Numbered from the stretch's first letter, positions 1-11,200 are shown. The stretch: 64,000 nt of DNA from JAVVEH01 sp032251435 (GCA_032251435.1 JAVVEH010000003.1:62001-126000); one strand, 5' to 3'. Numbers and translations are program-made. Notes: generated from the letters alone by a model not told the origin.

Positions 1-119
1 TTTATCTGTTCGTCATGCTGAAAACCCGGGATATCTGGGCCGCGGTTCTCGCGCATGTGATCACCAATTTCATGTTGGCTGTGTATGTGCTGAAAAGTGG
101 CTATTACGCCTTCTGGTAG
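1..119 (+). CDS. CAAX/CPBP-type membrane protease, C-terminal end only
   Basis: The reading frame starting at base 3 is open from the window edge and stops at 117-119, giving the last 38 residues of a protein. The tail contains a membrane-like segment with a His and a downstream Asn (AHVITNFML) and ends with Tyr-Ala-Phe-Trp. This closely resembles the end of the CAAX prenyl protease-related family found with PEP-CTERM/exosortase systems, where the His-x3-Asn motif belongs to the membrane-embedded active site. The start, the glutamate motif and most of the protein lie outside the window, so the assignment rests on this tail. It runs in the same direction as xseA, 40 bases upstream of it. Confidence 0.55.
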   Translation, partial: YLFVMLKTRDIWAAVLAHVITNFMLAVYVLKSGYYAFW

Positions 120-159
120 ATGGTTTTCCCGTCACCCTCCCGCATAGGCTTGTCGTATT

Positions 160-1356
160 GTGAATACCACGGAAAAAATTTGGACCGTCGCCGAGCTGAC
201 CCGTTTGGTGAAGGATGTCTTGGAACAGAGCTTTTATCCGTTCTGGGTGGCCGGCGAAATCAGTAATCTGACGATTCACCGGTCCGGGCATGTGTATTTC
301 AGTTTGAAGGACGCCCGAAGCCAGGTCCAATGCGTGTTTTTCCGGGGAGCCCAAAAGGCCCGTGAGGCGGGATTGACCGATGGCATGAGCGTGGAGGCCC
401 AGGGCCGGTTGACCGTTTATGAGCCGCGGGGAAATTATCAGTTGACGGTGTCGCAAATGCGTCCCAAGGGCAAAGGCGGCCTTCAACAAGCCTTTGAGGA
501 GCTGAAAGCGAAACTCCGGGCGGAGGGGTTGTTTGATGATGACCGGAAACGTCCTGTTCCCGCGTTGCCCGCCCGGATCGGTGTGGTCACATCACCGTCG
601 GGCGCCGCGATCCGTGATTTTTTGCATGTTCTCAACCGCCGCTTCGCCGGTATGAGCGTGCGGATATTCCCGGCCGCCGTGCAAGGGGAACGGGCGGCGG
701 GTGAGATCGTTCAAGGCATCCGGCATTTTAACCAGGAGGGAGGGGTCGATGTGATTGTCGTCACCCGTGGCGGCGGCAGTCTGGAAGATTTATGGCCGTT
801 CAATGAGGAAGTGGTGGCCCGGGCGATCGCGGAGTCCGCGATTCCCGTCATTAGCGGCGTGGGACACGAAGTCGATTTCACCATCAGTGACTTGGTGGCC
901 GACTTGCGGGTGCCGACACCCTCGGCCGCCGCCGAGCTGGTGGTGCGAGGCCGAGCGGAATTACAAGACAAAGTGAGCGCCCTGGGCAGGCGGTTGAGCG
1001 GGACTGTCCACCTTCTCCTAGCGCAATACCGGCATCGCGTTGACCGATCGGCGACCAGCCCGGTTTTCACCCAGGCCGGCCAAACCGTGCGCACGCTTCA
1101 ACAACGGCTGGATGAGGCGGTTTACCGCTTGGAAATCAATGCGGAACGGATGCTGCAAGCGAATAGAGCCCGCCAGGACCGGATGGCCGGCGCCCTGCGG
1201 GCGATGGATCCCAAAGCCGTGTTGACCCGGGGCTACGCCGTCTTGTTTAACAGCTCTGGAGAAGCCGTGCGGAGTCCTGAGCAGGTGACGGCTGACGAAC
1301 GCTTGCGGGCGATGCTCGCGGATGGCGAATTAACCCTGACAGTAAATGGAGATTGA
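160..1356 (+). CDS. xseA: Exodeoxyribonuclease VII large subunit
   Basis: The 398-residue product is the large, catalytic subunit of exonuclease VII, which degrades single-stranded DNA to oligonucleotides together with XseB. The N-terminal OB-fold starts with WTVAELTRLVKDVLE and carries the family's EISNLTIHRSGHVYFSLKD stretch. The central nuclease domain has GVVTSPSGAAIRD, VVTRGGGSLEDLWPFNEE and VISGVGHEVDFTI. A long charged helical region follows, ending in the typical GYAVL segment. It is somewhat shorter than the roughly 450-residue E. coli enzyme. The start is GTG; the ribosome binding site is weak. The small-subunit gene begins two bases after the stop, so the two are co-translated. Confidence 0.95.
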   Translation: MNTTEKIWTVAELTRLVKDVLEQSFYPFWVAGEISNLTIHRSGHVYFSLKDARSQVQCVFFRGAQKAREAGLTDGMSVEAQGRLTVYEPRGNYQLTVSQMRPKGKGGLQQAFEELKAKLRAEGLFDDDRKRPVPALPARIGVVTSPSGAAIRDFLHVLNRRFAGMSVRIFPAAVQGERAAGEIVQGIRHFNQEGGVDVIVVTRGGGSLEDLWPFNEEVVARAIAESAIPVISGVGHEVDFTISDLVADLRVPTPSAAAELVVRGRAELQDKVSALGRRLSGTVHLLLAQYRHRVDRSATSPVFTQAGQTVRTLQQRLDEAVYRLEINAERMLQANRARQDRMAGALRAMDPKAVLTRGYAVLFNSSGEAVRSPEQVTADERLRAMLADGELTLTVNGD

Positions 1357-1358
1357 CG

Positions 1359-1634
1359 ATGAGCGCGGACAAAAAACCAGCTTCTTTTGAGGAAGCGTTA
1401 CGTGAACTGGAAGCCATTGTCGCGACCATGGAAAGCGGGCAAATCCCCTTGGAAGCGATGATGAAACAATTTGAACGCGGCATGGCCCTGGCCACATTTT
1501 GCTCGTCCAAGCTGGGAGAAGCCGAAAAACGGATTGAGATCTTGATGCGGGACGCCGCCGGTCAGCCGGATTGGCGACCGTTGCCGGACGAAGCTCCCAC
1601 CTCGGAATCACCCGATGACAGCATGCTGTTTTGA
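1359..1634 (+). CDS. xseB: Exodeoxyribonuclease VII small subunit
   Basis: The 91-residue protein carries the XseB signature: SFEEALRELEAIVATMESG, then PLEAMMKQFERGMAL and a cysteine-serine-lysine-leucine segment. It forms the two-helix coiled coil that binds the long helices of XseA. A TTG in the same frame lies at 1353, but the GGAG at 1348-1351 is spaced correctly only for the ATG at 1359, so that start was chosen. The C-terminal 25 residues (rich in Pro, Asp, Ser) extend past the usual domain and look disordered. It sits directly behind xseA. Confidence 0.93.
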   Translation: MSADKKPASFEEALRELEAIVATMESGQIPLEAMMKQFERGMALATFCSSKLGEAEKRIEILMRDAAGQPDWRPLPDEAPTSESPDDSMLF

Positions 1635-1732
1635 TCGAAAACCCGATTTGACACAGTGCTGGGTCACCGCGCGTCAGGCATGCCACATAATCCCGTGAGT
1701 CATTCAGCCACAGACACACAAGGCCGTTCACC

Positions 1733-3019
1733 ATGAGAAAAATCTGTGTCATCCAAATCGCTGGTTTATCGGCTGACATCGTCCGTCAACATACGGAGCT
1801 GTTCGCGCCGCTGGGGATGGATTTCCAGCCGCTCATCCCGCCGTTTCCGGCGGTCACCTGCACCGCTCAAGCCACATTCCGCACCGGCATGGACACCGCG
1901 CGGCACGGAATCGTCTGCAACGGTGTCTATTCCCGGGAACAAGCCCGGGTGGACTTTTGGAATCAGTCCGCCCACTTCATGCCACCGGAACGAATTTGGT
2001 CCGCGTTCCGGCGCCAAGGCGGCACCGTCGGCACCATCTGCTGGCAACAATCCCTGGGCGATGATGTGGATATGATTCTCTCGCCTCAGCCCGTGCACAA
2101 ACACCATGGCGGGATGATTCAAGCCTTTCATTCCAAACCCGCCGGTTTGTATGAGCGTTTAAGCGAAACAATCGGCAAAACATTCAGCCTGTTCCGTTAC
2201 TGGGGGCCCACCGCCGGCCTGTCTTCCACCCGCTGGATCGCCGAAGCCACCGCCGCGGTGATCCGTCTGCCGGAGATCCGGCCGGATCTTTTGCTGACCT
2301 ATCTGCCCCATCTGGATTACGTCTTGCAAAAACAGGGCCCGGCTCCGTCAAAAAAAGTGACGAAAGCCGTCACTGAGCTGGTCGCCGAACTCACCAAAGT
2401 CACCGCCGCGGCGAAAGAACAGGGTTACGAACTCCTCATTTGGGGAGATTACGCCATCACCCCGGCGACCACCCCGGTATACCCCAATAAAGTCTTACGA
2501 GAAGCGGGTTTGATGAGCACCCGGGATGTCAATGGCATGCTGTATCCGGATCTGCACAGCAGCCGGGCGTTCGCCATGGTGGATCATCAAATCGCCCATA
2601 TTTTCACGCGGACTCCGCGGGATATCGGCCCCGCTCGGGAAGCGTTGACCGGCATCCCCGGAATCGCCGACATCAGCGGCCATGAGACCATGAATCATTT
2701 CCGGGCCGGCGACCTGATCCTGACCGCGGAGGAAGGCGCCTGGTTCGCGTATCCCTGGTGGGAATCCCCAAAACAAGCCCCGGATTACGCCACACATGTT
2801 GACATCCACAATAAAATCGGCTTTGATCCCTGTGAGCTTTTCTGGGGAAAATTGTTCCCCCCGACCATCACCTTGGACACCGCCAAAGTCCGGGGCACCC
2901 ACGGGCTCACCACCGCGCCCGCAGCGTGGGCGGGCACCCTGCCGGAACTCCACCAATCCGGTCACGCCATTTCGTTAGTCGCCCTGGCGGGACACTTGGC
3001 GGCGATTATGAGTCAGTGA
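1733..3019 (+). CDS. Alkaline phosphatase superfamily protein (nucleotide pyrophosphatase-like)
   Basis: The 428-residue protein belongs to the alkaline phosphatase superfamily branch of nucleotide pyrophosphatases/phosphodiesterases. The nucleophile region reads PPFPAVTCTAQATF, where a Thr serves as nucleophile, followed by the family's TGMDTARHGIVCNGVYSR block, the RYWGPTAG...SSTRWIAE segment and the metal-site stretch LLTYLPHLDYVLQKQGP. A later His-x-x-His region (ADISGHETMNHF) fits the second metal site. The first metal-site Asp of many relatives is absent at the N terminus (VIQIAGLS), as in other members of this branch. Similar proteins occur in ebo (eustigmatophyte/bacterial operon) clusters, but no other ebo gene is seen here. 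The substrate cannot be told. Its end overlaps the convergent amylase gene by 14 bases. Confidence 0.8.
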   Translation: MRKICVIQIAGLSADIVRQHTELFAPLGMDFQPLIPPFPAVTCTAQATFRTGMDTARHGIVCNGVYSREQARVDFWNQSAHFMPPERIWSAFRRQGGTVGTICWQQSLGDDVDMILSPQPVHKHHGGMIQAFHSKPAGLYERLSETIGKTFSLFRYWGPTAGLSSTRWIAEATAAVIRLPEIRPDLLLTYLPHLDYVLQKQGPAPSKKVTKAVTELVAELTKVTAAAKEQGYELLIWGDYAITPATTPVYPNKVLREAGLMSTRDVNGMLYPDLHSSRAFAMVDHQIAHIFTRTPRDIGPAREALTGIPGIADISGHETMNHFRAGDLILTAEEGAWFAYPWWESPKQAPDYATHVDIHNKIGFDPCELFWGKLFPPTITLDTAKVRGTHGLTTAPAAWAGTLPELHQSGHAISLVALAGHLAAIMSQ

Positions 3020-4490
3020 CGGGGATCCACACGGAAACCGACCGCCCCTTGCACGTGAACTCTCCCCATCCTTCGTCATTTGTGGTAACTGTTTCGTTGA
3101 CGTGTTCCGTCGCGTCGCCATACGTGATGCCCGGCGATCCGGTATTCATCGACTTCACACCGTCCGCGGCATTGCTCAGCAAAACCGCCATTCCGCCCGG
3201 ATGCTCGGCGTTTCCCACGCGTGTCCACCCGATACAGTTCGGGTGATCGAGGTAGTCGTTCTGGTCGCCGAAAGCATAGGTCCTCCGCACATGGAGAAAA
3301 CGGTCAATCAGGTACTGATGACTCGGCATGCTGATGTCGTGCTCATTTCCGTCTTTGCCCACGCCCCTGTAATCGGCTCCGTAGTAATCCGGAAAGAAGA
3401 CGCAGGGGTAGCCGCCGCGGCGCAAAAGAATGATCGCGTATCCCAGAGGTTTAAACCAAGCTTCGACGACCGATTCGAGCGATTGTAAGGGTTGTGTGTC
3501 GTGATTGCTGACAAGAGTGACGGCCATATCGGGGTGGTCTTTAACCAGGCTTCGGTCAAGAATGGTTCTAAGATCGTAGCCCTTTTCCCCGCGGCCAGCC
3601 GCCACAAAGCTGTAGTGAAGTCCGGTATCGAAAAGCATCAGATTTCTCTCGGTTGCCTCGAGGAAATGCTCCAGCGCCTCGTCGATCCCCGACCAATATT
3701 CTCCGACAGCAAAGAGGTTACGCCCCGTATGGGCGCGCGCGTGGTTGAGCCAATCGACGAAGAAGTCAGCGCCAACATGCTTAACGGCATCAAAGCGAAA
3801 CCCGTCGACATTCGTCAGATCGGCATACCATTCGCCCCAGTAAAGCAGTTCCTTCCGCACGTCAGGGTTGGCGATATCAAGATTGCACCCCATCAGGTAG
3901 TCGAAATTGCCTTTCTCTTTATCGACCTCGTCATGAAACGCCTTTCCCTCAAATAGATAGACAGCGGAAGCGTCGCTGACCATGGCGTTGGTGTCAACAG
4001 CGTTGAAGTGCCACCAATGCCACTGCAGTGACGAATACGTCGTTCCCCGCCCGGGAAAGGTGAAATGGGTCCACGCCTTGATGGGCTGCAGTTCCCCGAT
4101 GGGTTCATTGCGATTAGCGGGATTGTATGGGGTCGCGTTGAATTCTTCTTCATTGTCGCCTCCCAATTTGTGATTAAAGACGACATCGGCGTACACCTGC
4201 ATTCCCGCCGCCTGGGCGGCTTGAATAGCATGCAGGTACTCATCCCGAGTGCCGTACTTCGTGCGTGTCGCGCCTTTCTGATCAAATTCCCCAAGATCAA
4301 AGAGATCATAGGCGCCGTAACCCGTATCTTCAGGCCCGGCCGCTCCCTTGTACGCTGGCGGCAGCCAGACTGACGTGATACCCGCTTCGGACAGCGACCG
4401 CGCCTGTTCAGCAAGTTGCCTCCACAGCGAGCCATCCGCTGGCGTATACCAATGGAAAAACTGCATCATCGCGCCGTTGTATTCTTTCAT
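3006..4490 (-). CDS. amyA: Cytoplasmic alpha-amylase (GH13)
   Basis: The 494-residue protein hydrolyses internal alpha-1,4 bonds of starch or glycogen-type glucans. No signal peptide is present, and length and sequence match the cytoplasmic AmyA type of E. coli. GH13 regions are visible in order: ADVVFNH near 101-107, GFRFDAVKH with the nucleophile Asp234, FAVGEYWS with the acid/base Glu264, and VSNHDTQP with Asp331. The (beta/alpha)8 barrel is followed by a C-terminal beta domain ending in VSVWIPVTDS. An AAGGAAG stands nine bases before the ATG. It is convergent to the phosphatase gene. Phosphoglucomutase lies about 31 kb away, so a joint glucan pathway is only inferred. Confidence 0.95.
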   Translation of the reverse strand: MKEYNGAMMQFFHWYTPADGSLWRQLAEQARSLSEAGITSVWLPPAYKGAAGPEDTGYGAYDLFDLGEFDQKGATRTKYGTRDEYLHAIQAAQAAGMQVYADVVFNHKLGGDNEEEFNATPYNPANRNEPIGELQPIKAWTHFTFPGRGTTYSSLQWHWWHFNAVDTNAMVSDASAVYLFEGKAFHDEVDKEKGNFDYLMGCNLDIANPDVRKELLYWGEWYADLTNVDGFRFDAVKHVGADFFVDWLNHARAHTGRNLFAVGEYWSGIDEALEHFLEATERNLMLFDTGLHYSFVAAGRGEKGYDLRTILDRSLVKDHPDMAVTLVSNHDTQPLQSLESVVEAWFKPLGYAIILLRRGGYPCVFFPDYYGADYRGVGKDGNEHDISMPSHQYLIDRFLHVRRTYAFGDQNDYLDHPNCIGWTRVGNAEHPGGMAVLLSNAADGVKSMNTGSPGITYGDATEHVNETVTTNDEGWGEFTCKGRSVSVWIPVTDS

Positions 4491-4635
4491 CGCGCTCGTC
4501 TTCCTTGCCCATCGTATTCTTCTGAGACAGATCCGGCATTGCCGACATGGACATTGCCGGTTTAACTGCGACCAGTATAGCTCTGGTCACACCCGTTTTC
4601 AAACGCCATTCGCCTCAAGACAAAGCAACGCTCCC

Positions 4636-4773
4636 TCAAGAAGCCCGAGCAAAATGATCGGCGATTGCGTGAACCGAGTCCCAGCCAGAGGCTACCTCTT
4701 CACCCAAAGAGATAGCACGAATCATGTCTTCATAAACTCGTAGATTCTGATAGCTGAATCTTTCTTTCGTCAC
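4636..4773 (-). pseudogene. Possible remnant of a four-helix-bundle (23S rRNA intervening-sequence family) protein
   Basis: A short frame opens at a GTG preceded by AGAGGGA and reads about 45 residues, containing RFSYQNLRVYEDMIRAI and HAIADHFARAS before a TGA. Small four-helix-bundle proteins start with a phenylalanine/tyrosine-Leu-x-Val-Tyr helix and continue from a similar Arg-Ala-Ser into a much longer bundle. Here the frame stops at that point, and downstream bases give only short open stretches. It is therefore read as a truncated or decayed gene. The match rests on pattern memory only. A small unrelated protein cannot be excluded. Confidence 0.3.
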
Positions 4774-4868
4774 AATTCCAATCCCTCTTTTTCGGAAATA
4801 GGTGCGAGACAAGGTGGACAACAACACTAATATATACTTGTCATTCAGTTTTCATGCCGTACTTGACA

Positions 4869-4980
4869 CTCTTCTGAGACAAGAAGTGACTTCAGCGCTT
4901 TTTGACTGGTCGATATGGCTGATTTCGGGACGAAATCGGTCCATGGAGCGCATCCGTCCCGGATGCATCCGTATTGCTCA
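4869..4980 (+). repeat. Dispersed hairpin repeat with GAGAC/GTCCC apices, copy A
   Basis: This segment aligns over its whole length with 37213-37328; most bases agree by eye. It consists of three consecutive small palindromes: one around CTTCTGAGACAAGAAG, one around GATTTCGGGACGAAATC and one around GCATCCGTCCCGGATGC. Where the two copies differ within the second stem, both sides change together, which suggests the fold matters. It lies in the 800-base gap between the amylase gene and the giant TPR gene. No coding function is seen. Confidence 0.7.
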
Positions 4981-5037
4981 ATCAAAAATGGTTGCATGCT
5001 CAATGAGCTTGTCTCATTCCGTTCGGATCGGGGATTT

Positions 5038-5125
5038 TGAGCCCCCGAGGGGGGGGCTGCGGCGCGTCGGGTGGCCCGTTGTCACGGGCTACGTGGCGGG
5101 CGGGGAAGACCGCCCAAACGCCACG
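5038..5125 (+). other. Cluster of strong hairpins upstream of the giant TPR gene
   Basis: Three G+C-rich inverted repeats follow each other. AGCCCCC pairs with GGGGGCT near 5040-5057. GCCCGT pairs with ACGGGC near 5074-5088. A strong hairpin occupies 5092-5125: CGTGGCG pairs with CGCCACG and GGGCGG with CCGCCC around a GGAAGA loop. The group ends about 170 bases before the start of the TPR gene. It could be an untranslated leader, a small RNA, or simple G+C-rich spacer. I recognise no known riboswitch class. The rest of 4774-5292 holds the dispersed repeat and nothing else I can name. Confidence 0.35.
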
Positions 5126-5292
5126 AAAATCAGTCCCGCGCTTTACACTGCGCCCTATCGCCACTACCTTTTCCCCCGTATTTGGAAAAACGATTTCTTT
5201 TCTTCTTTGAGCGTATATAGTCTGGAGACACGCGAGTCCTGGGGGGGCCGCGCCCATGTCATCACAGAAAACCATTGAATGAGAGATAATCA

Positions 5293-8200
5293 ATGACTAA
5301 GCACGCCCGCCGTTTTTTCCTTATCCTGTCTTTTGCCGCCATCGTGGCCGGTGACGGCTCACAAGCGGACATCACCCCCGAGGCCACGGCGTTTCTTGAG
5401 CGGCTGAGGGTCCAGCGCCAGGGATTGCCCGGGCTGACCCTCCAGCTTTATCATCAGCCGTTTTCTTACAGCCCCGGTGGGCCGCTCCTCACCTATCTAC
5501 CCGGCGCGGGACTGCGGGTCAGCATGGGAAGCCGGTCATATCACCCCGATCGGGGAAACGCTTTCCACTTCACGGAAACCGGATTGTTGTCCACAAATGA
5601 CAAGGGAGAATCACGGCCTGTCACCTTTGTTGACACGCTTCCGCACCTGCAGTATTGCGCCCCCTTTCTCACGGCCGGGGTTCTGAGCGCCGCGGACGAC
5701 ACCACGGTGGAGCGGGACGCGGACAAGATCCGTTTAATTATTACAACCGACACCGCGGGCGACATGACGGCAAACGACCGGACACCTCCCCATCTGCGAC
5801 CTGTGGGAACGGAGACCGTCCTTGTCTTCAGCGATACGGATTGCCGGTTTTTAGAGTTGACAACATCACATCTCCGGCCGGGAGGAAAAATCCGCTTGGC
5901 CCACTGGCGGGTGGAAACCTGGCAGGCCGTCAACGGAATCCATTTGCCGCGGACTGTCAGCCCCGTCACCGGTTTGGCCAACGTCTATGGGCCGCACCAG
6001 GCTCAGCTTCCGGCGACCTGGACCGCGCTCGCCGCCGAGGACATCAAAAAAACAACTTGGCCGACACCGGATCGATGGGTCAGTGTCAACGCGGCGCGGA
6101 CCGGCGACGGTCTGCCGCCCTCGGCCCTGCCGAATCCGGGTGTCGCCGCGGACTACGCGCGGGCCCTGACCGCCTGGCGGGACGGTGACTTAGCGGCCGC
6201 TCAAAAAGGGTTTGAAGCTCTGCTCGCCGCGTCACCCGGCCTGACCGCTCCCCGCGCGCGCCTGTTAGAACTGCGAATGCTATCAGACTTGCCAGCGGCC
6301 GCCGAGGCCTGGATCGCCTGGTTAAAAGAGGACTTCGACCGCGGTTTCGACACATCGTGTCCAGTTTTCCTCGGCCAGCTTTTCCAAATCCCGCCGGAAA
6401 ACGAGGCGGCCTGGCAAACTCTCCTAATCGACAACCTGGACCATCCGGCCGCGGCCGCTATTCTCAAAACCCGCCTGGCGTTTCCCGTCCCGGAATCGTT
6501 TGAAGCGGTCCGCGCGCGGAAAATTGAGACCCGTCTGGAGCATGCCCCGTCTCCCGCCGTTGTCGACATCTGTCTCCACATCGTCAATCGTCTGACAAGC
6601 CACAAAGACCGCGTGGAAGACGCCGAAAGGCTGACGGCTAAATGCCGTGAAACCGGGGCGGCCGTATGGAGCGAAAACCCAAGCCTTTTTCACCTGCTGA
6701 CGGCGACGGAAATGGCTGTCCGCGCCGCCAAAGGCGCCACCGAGACCTGGAAAGAACACACAGCCGCCCTGACGAACCCCACACGCGGACAGTTGTATGA
6801 ACTGTTTGTCCAACACCGGCAGGACCAGGAGTTTTTGCCCGCGTTTAAATGTGCCATCCAATTACTGAAAACGGACGACGCAACAACGGACATCAACCTG
6901 ATCCTGCCCTCGCTTAGCTCCATCAGTTACTCCAATATATCGTTGACGGAGGAAAACAAGGCGGAATTGCTGGAGATTCTTAGTCAAGATCTCCCCTTTG
7001 AATTGTCAGCGCTGGCCCTCCAAGTCTGTGGCAGAGCCCGGTTCCCGGAAGGTGTCAACGCGATTATGAGTCGGTGGGGACAAAGCACGTATCAGGATTT
7101 GGACTCCTGGCAACTCGTGCGGGTGTGTGGCAGTCTGCAAGGGTTATCGGGTGCTTCACAAACCGAATGGACCTCGGAATTATCCGTCATCGCCAAGCTG
7201 GCGATGGAACGGTTGCCGGACGACGAGACACGGGCGCTATTGGCGCTCACCGTTCAATATTCCCCCGCCCTCGCGGACGCGCTCAAGGAATATTATGACA
7301 CCATAGACCCCTGGCGGCTGGATTGGAACTCCTTTCACGCCTGGCTGCGTCTTGAACTCAAGAAAGCGGCGGACTCCCCTGAAGCCGTGGATAAACTGGT
7401 CATGACCTTGGGCGGCGACGCGGACAAAACCCGCGTCTGGGTTGAGGAAAACCGGCCTGGAAAATCGCTGCCGGGACACCCGGCGGATATCCCGTTACCC
7501 GCCCAAAACCCGCCCGTTGACTGGTCTGATCCCGCCCAACCCGAACCCATTGGCAACCTGTTCTATCATCCCTCGACACAGCACGATCAGACGACCGCCT
7601 TGCGGCGGGTGTTCAAGCTGTCTCCCGCGCACCGGAGCCGGGCCCTTGAAGTATTGTTCCGGGCAAACCTTTCCAGCGAGGAAAAAAGTAACCTGATCCT
7701 CGCTGAGTTGGACCGGAACGCCCCGATGTCAAGAGGCTATTGGCAGATGTACGTGGATCAGCTTATAAAAGCGGGCAAAGACACCGCCTTGGAGCGGCTT
7801 TACCAAAATGTTCTGCGAACCAATCCCGGGGACACGTCCGCGCTGACTGCCTTGCATGGCCTTTACGTCAAAGAAAATAAATCCGCGGAGGCCGCGAAGC
7901 TGACCCTTGATTACTATCCGGCGATTCCCATCGAATCCAGCGCCGCCTGCGCGGACATGCTGCGGACGCTGAGCGCGGAAGACCGCGAAAAGCTCTCAGC
8001 CAGCCTGCGGAAGGCCGCGGAGACCGCGCCGGAGGCCAGCCAGATCCGTTTGGCCTTCGCCTTGGCGCAGTGGGACCAATATGACACAGCCGCAGCGATG
8101 TTCGACCGGCTCACCCAGACAAAAACGCAAGCGTCATTGGTGTTCAGAATATGGCTCCAAGCCGCTTCAAAAAACCCTGAGCGAACCACCGAACAAGCGC

Positions 8201-11200
8201 GGATATGCCGGTTACAATTGGAAAGAGATCCTGAAAATCTCTCTTTCAGCAACGCGTTGTACGTGATTCTGCGGGTGGAGGGGCGCGATGCGGCGACCCT
8301 GTTCGCCAAAAAACTGGCGGCGACCCCGGGTGTCACCCTTGAACAAGGCGTGGAGATTGTCGCTTTTCTGCGGGGCCAAGGTGACCACGCGGAAGCCCTG
8401 GCTGTCGCTGAAACAATAAAAGACGCGCCCGGCCGCCGCGGCCGCGGATCATCACACACCCGGGCCCGGCTGGACAATGAGGAAATTGAGTGTCTGAAAG
8501 CCTTGGGGAAACATGATGAGCTGCGCTCCAAAAGCATCGCGGCGATTGTCGCCTGGACCCCTGAACAAGGCGATTACACGCTCCGCCAGATATTGGAGCG
8601 GCTCGCCCGGCCCGAACAGCCCCGCGATTCGGCCCAGACAGAAAAACCAGCCCCGGATCCTGATCTGTGCGATAACATCGCCAGAGAAATACAAGAAAAA
8701 ACCACCGATCCAAACCATCGGCGGTTGGCTTTGATTTATCTTTACCAAACATTTGATCAACTGCCAAAAGCCGAAAAAGCCGCCCGGGAGCGCGTCAAGG
8801 AAACACCGGATTGGGGCAGCTATAATGTGCTCATGGATATTGTGAAAAGCTCTAACTCCCCGGATCGATTTAACCAAGTTTTGACTCTTTTTGAGGAAGC
8901 GTCCGAAAAAAATCCGGGAACAGGCCCCCATCAAGCCTACAATTTGGTCGCCTGGGTTTTTCAAGCGGCTGAGAACGAGGAGGTGATCCGCCCCGTCTGG
9001 GAAAAATACGGCCAGCTCAACCCGGTTCGTCAGAACCGGGCCCACTTGGCCCGGACAGCCATGCAACGCGGGTTTAACGCCCTGGCCGCCGAGCTGATCG
9101 AGGAAAGCGATGATGACAATGCCACTATCATGACGCAACGGGCCCAACTCCTCATGAAAAGCGGCCACTATGAGACCGCTTTGACCACCTTTGACAAAAC
9201 CCGCGCCTTCATCAACCGGCAACCGGCCGACCAAATGGAATACCAACACCAAAATCTGGACCGAGCCATCGCGCACTCCGTCAACGAATTACGGGGAAAC
9301 AACACCGAGCTGGAAAAATTGCTCCAAGCGGTAGGGGATCCCGGCGACAACCTTGACCGCCTGCGTTTGGTCTTCAACATCAAACGGACACAGTTTGAGA
9401 CCTCCAGCCGGTACAATGACCCCATGCGGGGAAAAGCCGGGGCGGAAGCCCTGGATATTTTGGAAAAAATGGTGCAAATCGCCAATGACCGCCTGTCGGA
9501 TGCCGATTACTATCACCTGCAATATATCAGCACGGCCATAAAAGATGTTGATCGAATTATCAGCGCCCAGAATATATTGATCAAACAAAACGATCCGCGG
9601 GCGAAAGACTATTTTCGGACACTCCAGGTGCTGCATGAAATCAACCCGGCGAAAGCCATGGAAAAAGGCTTTGACTGGGCGAAAGAAACCCAGACACCGG
9701 CCCCTTTTTTACAGTATCTATTGGAGAAAAAACACACTCCTGAAAAGGGCTTGGAGATCATTAACAGGTTAACCCGCGATGAGCCGGACGGTGACAGCGC
9801 CCGGCAGTGCCGACCTTTCAAAGCCTCGTGGCTCATCGCCGCCGGCAAACTCACGGAAGGCGTGGCGCTCCTTGAGCGGCTCGACACCAATGATGTCCGG
9901 GGAGTTAAAAACTATGTCACCTCACAAGCCATTTTAGATGCCGTCCACCAAGAAGCCATTCCCTTGGATAAAGGTGTCACGCTCATCAAAAAAGTGGCCG
10001 GCGACACCGCGCGAAGCGCTTATTATTGGCATGGATTGGCCCAAAACAACCTGGGCAAGGCGAATCCCCGCGTGGCGCTGACTTTGGCCGAAGAAGCTGT
10101 CGCCAAGGACAGCCGGGATAATTTTCTGGAAACCCTGGCCGTGGCTCAAGCCTTAAACCAATCCCAGAACTGGCGGGAAAATTTCCAGGCGACGATCGCT
10201 AAAATGAACGGTGACAGCCAGGAGCGAACCGCCCGGGTGGCCTACCAACTTTGCCGCCAGGGTGAACAGATGGATCCCATTCCCCCCGCCATGGTCGACA
10301 CTGTTCTGGCTCTTTGCCAGGAAAACCCCCAAACTATCACCCGCTACGGTCACTATGTCAACACATTCCTCATGAAAGGGGGCAAGGGGGAACAGCTTTT
10401 AAGCATCTATCTCGACATCCTGCGCGACGCCCGGGCGATTCCCGCGGACATGTCCGCGGAGGCCGCGAAAGCCAAACGGCAAGAGGCCAAAACACTCACG
10501 GGCTCCATCTCCTACTTGATCCGCCGCGATCAATCAACCATGAGTCGGCTGGAGGCTTTCGCCAAGGCGAATCCCAATCATGCCGAGGCGCTGGAGTTAG
10601 TGGGACTTGAACATCAGAGACAGGGACGCGGAGAGCAGGCCCGCGACGCCTTCGCTCAAGTCGTTCAATTGCGCGGAGCCGACGCCGACGCGGGCGATTA
10701 TTATCGGCTGGCTCTCGTTCTCGCCAGCTTGGGTGATGCCGACGCCACCCAAAAAAACTTCCGTGAAGCGGTGGAACGTGATCCCGATCTGGCTGAAAAT
10801 TACACGACGCTCATGAGCGCCTTGAGGTTCCGGGAAAAAATGACGGGAAAATCCGCTTTGGCTGATATCGCCATCCCGGTGTTGGAAAAAGCCCTGGCCT
10901 TAAACCCCGACGATGAGAACACGGCGACGCGACTGCTTATCGCCCACATTGACGCCCGGACCCCCGGCTGGATGCGGAAAATGAAAACCGCCTGTGATCA
11001 GTGGCTGGAAAAAAAACCGACCCGGGTGGCGCGTATCGTCAACAGTGTCTGCCAAAGTCACAGCAAGGCGGACGAGGTGCCGGAAGAGCTTGTGGACCTG
11101 ATCGCGGGCCTCTTGGAGAACAAGGAAATACACCAACGCTGTCACTACGAGGCGCGCCAGTTTTTTCAACGGGTGGGAAACACTGAAATCACTGTGCGCC

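Noticed and set aside
4802..5278. 158-residue plus-strand ORF ahead of the TPR gene
   Set aside because: Runs through the dispersed repeat and the hairpin cluster; no family pattern and no ribosome site.
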